Assembly (NCBI GenBank): GCA_031835245.1
Contig: JAVKOQ010000071.1
Span: 147,494-211,493 of the forward strand
Direction: 5' to 3'
DNA from: Balamuthia mandrillaris
Lineage: Eukaryota > Discosea > Longamoebia > Balamuthiidae
DNA length: 64,000 nucleotides
Part shown: positions 21,198-30,934 of the stretch, one piece after another
How the letters are laid out: every line of letters starts with the position of its first letter
Position numbering within the stretch: the stretch's first letter is position 1
Translations under genes and position numbers: made by a program
The notes under the pieces: model-generated
Seen by the model: the letters and a program-made list of their open reading frames with translations, nothing else
Told to the model about the DNA's origin: nothing
Database searches by the model: none

Positions 21198-21701
21198 ATG
21201 GAAGAAGAGAGGAAGAAGCTGGTGTTGCGCCTCTCCCTCTCCAAGAAGACCACCGTGGAAGAGGCCGTCACGATGCAGGCCACAACGACCGCGCAAGATC
21301 AGCAGCAGCAACAACCACAACCACCACAGGAACGCAAGCAAAAAAGGAGGACAAAGGAGAAGAAAAGAAGAAAACGAGAGCAAGCGGCGGCAGGGGAGGA
21401 TGGAAAGGCCTCGTCCTCCTCCTCTTCCTCCGAGTCCTCCTCAGAGGGAGAAGAAGAAGAATCCAGCAGCAGTAGCGCTGCTAGGAAGCGAAGACACAGA
21501 CACAAGAAGAAACACAAAAAGCACGGCAAATCCAAAGAGCAGGACAAAGAGAAGGAGAAAGGCAAGGCCACCGCTGCTACTCCCGCTGAGCTCTTGGGCG
21601 AAGTCGATGAAAATGACGTAGAACGGATCGTCATTGGTACCATCTTCCTCTCCTTTCTTCTTCTCTCCCTTCTCCCTCTTTGCCTCCCTACCTCTCCCTC
21701 T

Positions 21702-21742
<41 letters not shown>

Positions 21743-21831
21743 TAGCTCTCTCTCTCCCTCTCTCTAGCTCTCTCTCCCTCATCGCCCTCTCTTCTCTCTC
21801 TCTCTCTCTCTCTTCTTTCTCTCTCTCTCTT

Positions 21832-21873
<42 letters not shown>

Positions 21874-24417
21874 CGCTCTTCTCTCTATCTTATGCTAACT
21901 ATCTCTCCATCAGTGCCAAAAGCAGCGCGGGAGGCAGAGTTGGAAGAGAAGGCCCTCCAAGAGGACGAGGAGATCCGCTCTCTCCGCGGCAACGACCAAG
22001 CCCTAGCCCAGTTCAACCTCTTTGGCCAGCGCTGCTTTGCCGGGATGGAGCTCAAGGAGGACCACGCCTCTCGCCCCATTTGGGTCTGCCCCGACCACCA
22101 CATCTTCCTCGAGACCTACTCCCCCATCTACCAGCAGGCCTACGACTTTTTGATCGCCATCTCGGAGCCCGTTTGTCGGCCGCCCTTCATGCATGAGTAC
22201 CGGCTCACTCCGTACTCCTTGTACGCGGCGGTGTCGGTGGGCTTGGAGTCGGAGGACATCATTAAGGTGCTGGACCGGCTGTCCAAGGTGAGGCTGCCGG
22301 AGAGCATCAAGCGGTTCATCCGCAGCTGTACGCTGAGTTATGGCAAGGTCAAGCTGGTACTACAGCACAACAAGTACTTTGTGGAGAGCCGCTATCCGGA
22401 CATTCTGCAGCGGCTGCTAAAGGATACGGTGATAGCGAAAGCGCGAGTCAAACCTTCCTCTTCTTCTGGTGCTGGTTCATCGACACAAGGAGATGGTTTG
22501 ATTACTTCGGTAGCGCCTCAGGCGTTTAAAATACCAGGAGGTACTGGCACGCTTGATAACAAAAGCTTGTTGAAAGACTCTTCTGCGTCATCTTCCTCTT
22601 CTGCTTTGAATCAACCGTTGATGAGGGGAGGTGAAGAGGATGACTTGGCAAGAAAGCTTAACGACGCAGATGAGGATGAGGATCAAGTAGACTCTGTGCA
22701 ACACACGCTGCACTCCTTTGAGATAGACAACAGTCAGGTGGAATTTGTGAAGCGGCGGTGCATCGAGTTGGATTATCCTATGTTGGAAGAGTACGACTTC
22801 AGAAACGACACGCACAATCCGAATGTGCCTATCGACTTGAAACCCACCACACAAATCCGGCCTTACCAGGAAAAAAGCTTGAGCAAAATGTTTGGAGATG
22901 GGTTAGTATTTCTTCTGTTCTTCGTTATCGTTCTCCTTTCTTTTTCTGCTCACTCAACCTTATATTTCTCTTTCGTTCTCTACAAAACCAGACGAGCTCG
23001 TTCAGGCATTATTGTGCTTCCTTGTGGAGCAGGCAAAAGCTTGGTGGGGGTGACAGCCACCAGTACTGTCAAAAAGAGCACCATCGTGCTTTGCACCTCC
23101 TCTGTTTCTGTTGAGCAGTGGCGCCACCAGTTCAAGCTCTGGAGCAACGTGGAGGATCGTTACCTCACCCGCTTCACCTCCGAGCAAAAAGACAAGTTCA
23201 ATCCAGATGAACCAGGCATCGTCATCACCACCTACACGATGATCGCCTTTGGAGGTAAACGCTCCAAAGACAGCGAGAAGATCATGAGACAGCTGCGAGA
23301 GCGTGAATGGGGTTTGCTGGTGTTGGATGAAGTACACGTTGTCCCTGCTAAAATGTTTCGTAAGGTCATCTACGTGACAGCCGCTCACTGCAAGTTGGGA
23401 CTGACCGCCACACTGTTGCGAGAGGACTCGAGTATCGATGACCTTAACTTCCTCATCGGCCCCAAACTCTATGAGGCCAACTGGATGGACTTGCAGAGGG
23501 CAGGTCACTTGGCAAACGTCCAGTGTGCAGAGGTATGGTGCACCATGCCTCCTGAGTTCTTCAGGGAATACATCAAGGCTTCCCCAAGGAAACGCAAAAT
23601 GCTCTACGTCATGAATCCCAACAAGTTCAGAGCCACTCAATTCCTTATCCAGTATCACGAGGCCAGAGGAGACAAGATCATTGTCTTCTCAGATAACGTC
23701 CTCGCCCTGCAGACCTACGCTCGTCGGCTGGGCAAGCCCTACATCTACGGCCCTACCTCTGGCACGGAGCGCATGCGTGTCTTCTCCCAGTTTCAGTACA
23801 ACCCAGCCCTGAAGACCATCTTCGTCTCCAAAGTAGGCGACACCTCCATCGATTTGCCCGCAGCCAACGTCATTATTCAGATCTCCTCTCACTTTGGTTC
23901 TCGACGACAAGAAGCGCAACGGCTCGGTCGTATCCTTCGTCCCAAGGCTCGCACGGACAACGTGGAGTTCAACGCCTTCTTCTACTCCATCGTCTCCAAG
24001 GACACACAGGAAATGTATTACTCCACCAAGCGGCAGCAGTTCCTTATCGACCAGGGCTACAGCTTCAAGGTCATCTCCGACCTACCGATGGACGACAGCG
24101 ACAACCTTTGCTTCAGCAGCAAGCAGGAACAGCTGGAGCTGTTGCAGCAGGTCCTGGCGGAGAGCGACGAGGCGGCGGCGGATGAGATGGAGGAGGCGGA
24201 TGAGGACAGTGACGAGGATGAGAAGGCCTTGTTGGCGGCCTCCCGCCCGGCGGCTCGACGCGTGGTGGGATCCATGAAGAACCTCTCGGGAGGAGATAGC
24301 CTGCAGTATCTCGAGTACAAGAAGGGAGAACGTTCCAGTTCTTCGGGAGTGTATGCTCGCCCGCAAGTGCGGCACAACCTGTTCAAGAAGCGGTACACCA
24401 AACCGGCCAACAAGTAA
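21198..24417 (+). CDS. ERCC3: TFIIH helicase subunit XPB (ERCC3/Ssl2)
   Basis: Three exons (21198-21636, 21914-22901, 22992-24417) encode about 950 residues. XPB is the 3'-5' translocase of TFIIH that opens promoters and repair bubbles. Residues 1-146 are charged and Ser/Glu/Lys-rich. After the (CT)n-filled first intron comes the damage-recognition region ([18 protein letters not shown], then [16 protein letters not shown]). The helicase core has the Walker A motif [10 protein letters not shown], the DEVH box in [16 protein letters not shown], the RED motif in [22 protein letters not shown], and motif VI in [15 protein letters not shown]. The thumb and C-terminal region [21 protein letters not shown] is canonical. 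Length is slightly above the human protein (782) because of the N-terminal extension. Confidence 0.97.
21660..21893 (+). repeat. (CT)n tract filling XPB intron 1
   Basis: More than 200 bases of CT-rich sequence on the sense strand, with interruptions such as CCCTCTAG, ending at the CCATCAG acceptor at 21913. Confidence 0.9.
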
Positions 24418-25184
24418 CGATGGTGACCTTCCAGTGGCATGCCAAGCGAAGAAGAAAAGCAATCAAACAAGAAAAAAAAACCCTCGTAGTTGAAGATCAA
24501 AGTTGTTTGTAAAAAAAAAGGAACTAGCGCTTGATAGAACTATTTTCTCGGCAGCGTGCCTTCCTGCCTTGGCAGATTGAGCTTCAACGTCCTCCTTCCT
24601 GCCTTGCTCAGATTCGTCCTCCTTCCTGCCTTGCGGGTGCACAATTCCATATCGATGAGAAGCGATAATTGATGATTATTTCCGATTTATTGAATTTGGA
24701 ACAACAAATGGCTGCAATAATCGATTGGTGTCCAAACTATTGGAGAAGCTGTTCAGAGGGCGAGGTCGTTTTGACCAGCATTCCTGCACAAATGCGAAAC
24801 AACAACAAAAAAAAAAGTGAAAGAGAAGAGAGAGCACCGTCGATCACGGACAGGGCTTGCCAAGCTTTTTTTTTTCCCCGAGGCTTTGAACCTCTAACCT
24901 TTTACGACTATTTGCAAGGTAGTGTACCGTCTTTTATTGATTTTCTAATTATTATTTTTTTAAAAAAAATGAGAGACTTGGTTGTTTTGCTACTCCAAAA
25001 AGTTTCAGAGAGTTTTACCGGGATTGAGTTTTTTTTAAAAAAAAAATAGTTTTGGGTGACCATCCTTGCCCCTTGCTGCTGCTGCTGCTGCCTTTTCTTC
25101 GTGGCTTTGCTCGAGAAGCGAGAAAGCTATTTACTCCGCGAATAATTTGACCACAGCAAACGAGAGAGGGAGAGAGCGCTCCAG
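24418..25184. other. Intergenic region after XPB
   Basis: 767 bp without a supported gene. About 24556-24635 holds three direct repeats of TTCCTGCCTTG, two of them preceded by GTCCTCC. Around 24880-24930 a minus-strand T-arm-like hairpin (GAGG-TTCAAAG-CCTC) is seen, but no full tRNA. Multiple A- and T-runs occur near 24950-25050. Confidence 0.55.
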
Positions 25185-25760
25185 ATGGACCACTCCAAGG
25201 CAATGGACATAACCAGCGATCCCACTGGCAGATATACCAAAGTGGTTCGTTCTCTCTACTCTGCTCTTTGCTCTTGTCCTTTTCTCTGCTCCTCTTTGCT
25301 CAAACAACTCTTTTCAGGACCCGCCAGAGTTCATCTCTCCTTATATTCCCGTTCGTCGCATGTATCCTTTTTTTTTTTTTGCTCTCTTTTTTTTTTGGTT
25401 CATTTTTTTTATTTTTTCTTTTGTTTCTTTTTTTGTTTCTTTTCTTTCTCTTCTTTCATTCCTTCACTCTTTTTTTAAAAAAAAAAAGCTTTACAGCACT
25501 GGATACAGAACGTGCGACGGAAGTGGCTTGGACGGAGTACTCTGGCCTCAACCCCAAAACGTTGGCGGAGCTGGAGTCCAAGCTGAGCCTCTTGTTGAAC
25601 ATTTCGCACCCCAACATTCTAACCTATCATACGGGTTGGATAGACAAGGAGAAAAGGACGTTGATTGTTATTACCGAGTTGATTGGAAACCTTGGCAAGT
25701 GAGTTTCTTGTTGTTGTTGTTCTTCTTCTTCTTCTTCTTCTTCTTGTTCTTCTTCTTGTT

Positions 25761-25791
<31 letters not shown>

Positions 25792-27930
25792 AGTTCTTTC
25801 ATTATTCTCTTATAACGTCTCTTAAGCATCTCATTTTAAATTGTTTTATGTCCTTTTCATCATTCTCACCACTTTGCTTATGCGTTTTCTTTCTTTTCTT
25901 TCTTCTTCCTGTTCTTTTTCTTCTTCTTTGAGCACAACAGATTCCTTTCCAAGAGAATAGAAATGAAGTTATCTGTGATGAAAAGTTGGATCCGGCAAGT
26001 CCTCTCCGCTCTTCACTACCTTCACAATGAGATAAAGTTTATCCATCAGGACGTTCGTTGCGCCAACATATTTACGACCGGCGGAGGTGGCTCTGGCGCC
26101 AAAGTCAAGTTGGGAGGGCTTGAGCTCAGCATGTTGATCGAAAGAACGCATGCCAGTGAGTTTGAAGGTTTTTAATCTTCTTTTATTGTTTGAACTTCTG
26201 CTTCGTATTTGGTGGTTTTACTGTCGGTTTGATAACTTTTTTTTGAGCATTCTATTTATTAAGAATGAGTTCTGCAACAAAACATGAAACTAACCGATGT
26301 ATTTCGTCTTTTATTGGACAGCAACACCAGGATACATGGCCCCAGAGCGAGCGAATGCAGAGTGGGATGAGAAGGTGGACATTTATGCATTCGGCATGTG
26401 CGTTTTGGAAATGTTCACCTTTGAACTTCCCTATCATGAATGTCAAAACTCATTACAGATTCTTTCCAGACAAATGGCTGTACGTTAAACGTTTCTTTCT
26501 TTTCCTGTTTTGGTTGTTTTGTTCTTCCCCTGTTGTTAACTTTTGAGTTGCTTTTAGTTTCTCGTTATTTCGATGTTAACGATTCAACGCATAACAAACA
26601 GGGAATTAAGCCACCTTCCTTACAAAAGATAAAAGACCCTGAGGTCAGCGCCTTCATCGAACGGTGCCTCGAGTTCGACCCTCACAAACGGCCAACCGCT
26701 CTAGAGCTCTTAAACTCTTCCTTTCTAAACGTGGAGGGAGAGGCCTCTTCCGCTTCATCCTCTTCCTCTTCTTCTTACTCTGGTTCTGGCTCTGGCTCTG
26801 GCTCTCTTCCTGGTTCCGGTTATAACTCTGGGGTTACTTCTCCGTTGGCCAATTCGATGGTGGACCTTTTTGCTCCTGTAAAACTCTCCTCGGCAGGTAG
26901 CGCTTCTTTTGGAGGTACTGGAAACAGCTTCCAGTATCGCAGTCGTGCCTCTCCTCCTCCTTCTCGATCTTCCTCTCCTCCACCACCCTCTGCTTCTTCT
27001 GCTTCTCCTTCTTTAGCATCGTCTTCTTCTGGTTCTTCTTCTGCCTCTTCGCGAACACCTGGAAGTTCTCTCATTCGTGATCAAGGCAAATTGTACATTA
27101 CACCAGGAAACAACAATGTTAATAATAACAGCCACACCAGCAACATGAACGCACATGTACATCAGCAAGGACCAAGTTCTTCTCACTCATTGAAGATTTA
27201 TCATGGGGAGTATCCGCAGCGGCATGACGCCTATAACCATCAGTCGTTGTTGATGGTTTGTTACTTCTCGCCTTTTGCTTTCTTCTGTTGTTTTTCGTTT
27301 CTTTGTTGCTTCGTTTCTTCTACTTTTTTTCTTCTTTTCCAACTTTCCTTTCTTTAAAAATAGGATACATCAGAGGGAACACATGACACCTCTCTAAAGT
27401 GTTACCTACCAGGCCAATACATCGAGGGCGACTCAGAGTGCATTCGTCTCTACCTCTCCGACATCTCCTCCGTCACTCAACTGATGGAAGAGATCCTGGA
27501 GGCTTTTGGGCTGCAACCTTCTGATCTCATCAAAGTGAAGTACAAGGACGAAGAATCCGACTTTGTGACCATCACCAAGAAGACGCAGATGCGAGAGCTC
27601 TACGATCATGCTCTTTCTCTTCATGTCTATACGCGAGAGAGCGAGGAGCAAAGACTGAGGCCCTTCCTTCACCTCGGCATGGAAGAGAGAAGACGATGTC
27701 CAAGCAACTCTTCCTCAAGCTTAAAACGAGGCAACAAAGAAGCCAAAGGAGGCGGCAGCGGCAGAAGAGTGAGAGATAGAAACAGAGACAGGGAGAAAGA
27801 GCGAGAGCGAGAGCGTGAAGATTATGGAGCCACAGAGGAAGAAGATGGGCTGGAGGAAGGAAGCAGTTCTGCCAGCGGAACGGTCAGCCCACGAAGCCGA
27901 AGCGGAAGCAGAAAAGAACAACCACAATAA
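25185..27930 (+). CDS. WNK/NRBP-like pseudokinase with C-terminal PB1-like domain
   Basis: Seven exons (25185-25241, 25319-25362, 25489-25698, 25941-26155, 26322-26479, 26602-27255, 27364-27930) give about 634 residues. The kinase-like domain follows the WNK pattern ([74 protein letters not shown]). Key residues are changed: there is no glycine loop, HRD is HQD in [12 protein letters not shown], and the DFG/DLG position reads KLGGLELS, losing the Mg-binding Asp. A Ser-rich linker of about 170 residues follows. Near residues 455-535 lies a PB1-like fold ([19 protein letters not shown], then [16 protein letters not shown]), which keeps the acidic OPCA-like block. It is probably a scaffold that assembles through PB1 partners. 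Confidence 0.75.
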
Positions 27931-28329
27931 ACGCATAAAATGCAAAGACGAGCAGGCCTGCAGGGTTGTTGTGGGTGACTCGTCGTCGGCAGGGAGAATG
28001 AGGAGGGAGGAAGGGAACAAAGGGGAGCAGCGAGCGGGGAAGGCGGCACCCTCCTCCTGCCCTTTGCTCGTGCCACCACCTGCCAAACTCTCCGGCGGCC
28101 AGCGCTCCTGGAGGGGATCCTTGCCTCCCGAGTTTGGCCAGCTGATCGTCCTGTCGTGAGAGACAAAGAAGAGTCTAGAAAGAAGAGAAAAGAGAGAAGA
28201 GAGAGACCTCACTCGGGAAATATTAGATACAATTCAAAATCATTTTCTTTATTCGTCCTCCAAGAGGAACTACAGTATTTTGGTACACATCAATGGCATT
28301 CTTTTCCTCTCTCTCGACTTTCGGTCCTC
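27931..28329. other. Convergent intergenic region
   Basis: 399 bp between the pseudokinase stop and the 3' end of a minus-strand small gene. Readable frames are Glu/Arg- or Ser/Pro-rich shadows with no family resemblance. No RNA was found. Confidence 0.5.
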
Positions 28330-28659
28330 TTACTTGGTTCTCGCAACAGTGTTTAAGATCCTCAGCTCAGGTTTGGAGGCCACCGTGATGCCGTTCTCCT
28401 TGCACGTCTTGCTATGATCAAACTCGATACGGTTGCCAGATCGCTTGTCCACGCCCCAAATCCCATTTGCGTTTTGCTTCACGTTCTCTCCAAGTTGATC
28501 TTTCAGCTTAGAGACCAGAGAAGAAAAGGGCTCGTTTTCGGTGACGGTGACGTTGTAGGTGCCGGTGTTCTCCCACTGTTTATTGAAGCCGGTGAACCAG
28601 CCGCTGCGTATCACCAACTTGATGTCTGGTTGTCTGCCGCTCAAATCAGAATAAGCCAT
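28330..28659 (-). CDS. Hypothetical 109-residue protein
   Basis: A single exon starting MAYSDLSGRQPDIKLVIRS. The amino-acid composition is normal, with no low complexity, and the coding frame is open throughout. A beta-rich pattern (WENTGTYNVTVTENEPF, then LVSKLKDQLGENV) and a size near 100 residues recall ubiquitin-like or Ras-binding folds, but I do not recognise a family. The longer reading to 28698 begins with TTG, so the first ATG at 28659 is preferred. It is probably a small cytosolic protein. Confidence 0.55.
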   Translation of the reverse strand: MAYSDLSGRQPDIKLVIRSGWFTGFNKQWENTGTYNVTVTENEPFSSLVSKLKDQLGENVKQNANGIWGVDKRSGNRIEFDHSKTCKENGITVASKPELRILNTVARTK

Positions 28660-28939
28660 GGTGGGTTGGTATGCTTGTTTTACGGATAGGCCTTCCAACA
28701 GCTGGTTCTTTCTCTCCTTTCGTTACTGTGCAGATGCAACAACGAAAAATATTTATTTTATCGATAGCGAAGCCCCAAAAAATTGCAATTTTCGTAACGA
28801 GCCAATCAAAAAATAATTTCTTTCAATCATTGGTCGCCAATAATTAGCAACAAATTATTGCTTTATACATCCAAATTATTTATTTTAGCTTTGTTGCATC
28901 TTCTTCTTCTTCTTCCACTTGTTGTTGTTGTTGTTGTGG

Positions 28940-30442
28940 TTAATCTTCTTTGTCTCCTCCTCTGGCGTCGTGATGTTGGTGCCGTGGTTCCATGGCGGAT
29001 GGAGGAGGGTGATATGGTTGTGTGGGGATCAACTGAGAAGGCCTGACGGGAGTGCTTGGGCCCAACTGCGTTATCGAAGGGCTGGAATGATGCTCCTCTC
29101 GTTGTCCTTCCTCTTCTTCTTCCTCCTCCTCCTCAACTGCTTCATTTCTCTTCTTCTGCTTCTTTCTCTTTCCTTCCTCCACCTCGGCTTCTTCTTCTTC
29201 TCTCAGAAACATCTCTTCGCTAAACGGTTGCGATTCTTCTGAACTCTCCACGTTCAGCATCTGAGAGAGAGTAAGGGAGTTGATGTCGTCTCCATGATGA
29301 GCCCCTCCGCCGGAAGGAGTGGGCGTGGCCATCAATGGAGTTCCCGTTAGGCTCCAATCGCTTCTATCCGCTCCATCTTCGTCTTCGTTCTCTTCTTTCT
29401 CTTTGTCTTTTCTCTCTTTCACTCTTTTGGCGTTGGCTTCGTTAGCGATTTTTTGCTGTTGAAGATGTTCGTTCCATCGTTTCTCCGCCAACGCCAACTT
29501 CTCTTGCAAAACTTGAATTTCTGCTTTATGCTTGTCTACCTCTATTTTCAACGTTGTCTCTATTTCATCCTTCTGCTTGCCCATCCTCTCCTCCGTTTCT
29601 TCTAGCTTCTTCTTCCACGCCTCTTCCTTTTCCTCCTCGCTCTTCTTCCACTCCTCCAGCTTGTCCCCCAGCTCCTTTTTCTCTGCTTCCAGGCTTTCCA
29701 TTCTCTCTTTTGCTTCCTCCATTTCTTTCTTGCTTCGTTCATTCGCTCTCTCGTGAGTCCACTCCAAATGTTTCAACTTTTGCAATAGCTCACGTTCTTG
29801 TGACTCGATCAGAGTCAGTTTTTGAGAAGTCTCGCTGAGATGACGACGTTTCAGGTCCAATGTTTCAGCAAGAGAGGCATTTGCTTTCTTGGCTGCCTCC
29901 AACTGGGCGGAGAGGTTCTTCATTTTCTTCTCTCGCTCTGCGTCTTGTTTCTTCATTTCGGTGTAGCGCACAAACATCTTTTTCAATCGCGTCTTGGCTC
30001 GTTCGTTGGTTTCTTCCATCTTCTTGCATCGCTTCTCCATCTCGGCCAAAGAGGAGGCGCCTTCACTTCCACTTTGTTGATCAATTTTCTTCTTTTCATC
30101 GCCATCATTCACTTGTGTCGAACTAGACGTTGAAGTTGTAGAGGTTGTTGCAGGTCTATTGTTGAGTTCGGTGTGAAGAGCTGTAGCGAGTTCAGCACAA
30201 ATTGCAGTTCTGGTCTCTGCGAGTAACTCCTTTCCGGCAGCAAGCATGGCTTCTCTCTCCGCCCGTATGATGCGTTTCAGTCGTCTCTCCAACATAACGT
30301 CCTCTGCTTCTTCGGTGATCAATGCTTTCCTTATCGCTGCTAACTGGTCCTTCAACTTTTTGTTTTCTGAGAGAACGACTTTGTTGTGCTCTTCGTTGTC
30401 TGTCGTTGTGGTTTTGGTCTCAGAACTATCGACGGAACGACC
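28940..30442 (-). CDS. Coiled-coil protein, unknown family (5' end uncertain)
   Basis: One long open exon of about 500 codons. Residues about 25-330 are almost continuous heptad-like helix rich in Glu, Lys, Arg and Leu (KLKDQLAAIRKAL, LKKMFVRYTEMKK, KRRHLSETSQKLTLIESQE, EEKEEAWKKKLEETEERMG). The C-terminal 150 residues are acidic and then Pro/Gln/His-rich. The open frame has no ATG at its start: it begins at a GTG, or at an acceptor-like CTAG at about 30443, and the first in-frame ATG is at 30295. An upstream coding exon is therefore possible. The composition suggests a structural or tethering protein, and no specific family is claimed. Confidence 0.6.
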   Translation of the reverse strand, partial: GRSVDSSETKTTTTDNEEHNKVVLSENKKLKDQLAAIRKALITEEAEDVMLERRLKRIIRAEREAMLAAGKELLAETRTAICAELATALHTELNNRPATTSTTSTSSSTQVNDGDEKKKIDQQSGSEGASSLAEMEKRCKKMEETNERAKTRLKKMFVRYTEMKKQDAEREKKMKNLSAQLEAAKKANASLAETLDLKRRHLSETSQKLTLIESQERELLQKLKHLEWTHERANERSKKEMEEAKERMESLEAEKKELGDKLEEWKKSEEEKEEAWKKKLEETEERMGKQKDEIETTLKIEVDKHKAEIQVLQEKLALAEKRWNEHLQQQKIANEANAKRVKERKDKEKEENEDEDGADRSDWSLTGTPLMATPTPSGGGAHHGDDINSLTLSQMLNVESSEESQPFSEEMFLREEEEAEVEEGKRKKQKKRNEAVEEEEEEEEEGQREEHHSSPSITQLGPSTPVRPSQLIPTQPYHPPPSAMEPRHQHHDARGGDKED

Positions 30443-30934
30443 TAGCACACAACTGAACCAAGTGATTTTATTACGTAGGGTGCACCAAAATGCATTAATT
30501 GGGTGGCGATCTGCACGCTAATATAGATCGAAATGACCACTAGTGATCGGGAGACTGAGCATAGTTGCCACACGAGCAAAGCATGTTTTTTTTTAAAATA
30601 AAACTTAACTTTAGACGACGGACTTTATACTCTTTACAACAACAATAATAACTTAGAATTACTAAGCACAATTTTGCGCCGCTCCAGCGCCATCATCGTG
30701 GACAGCACTCTTTCTCTCCTCCTTCTTCTTGTCTTCCCACTTTCGATTCTTCTCTTTGGTGTCTTCATCGAGACACCACTCATCGAAAGAGAAGAATTAT
30801 CTTCTCTCCCAAATCCCACCCCACAATAGAATAAACATACCTCTTCTCCAACGCTGACGAGAAGAAAAAGAAAAGAAAAGATATAAAACTATCTTTTCCA
30901 ATCTTCTCCTTCTTCACGTCTTTCACTTCGCTGT
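30443..30934. other. Region between the coiled-coil gene and the proline dehydrogenase 3' end
   Basis: About 490 bp. It may contain the missing first exon of the coiled-coil gene (ATGs near 30502 and 30560 on the minus strand lead only to short frames). Nothing else is supported. Confidence 0.45.

Noticed and set aside
24870..24935. Minus-strand tRNA near 24870-24935
   Set aside because: A T-arm-like hairpin and a possible anticodon stem are seen, but no D-arm or acceptor pairing, and the T-run is on the wrong side for termination.
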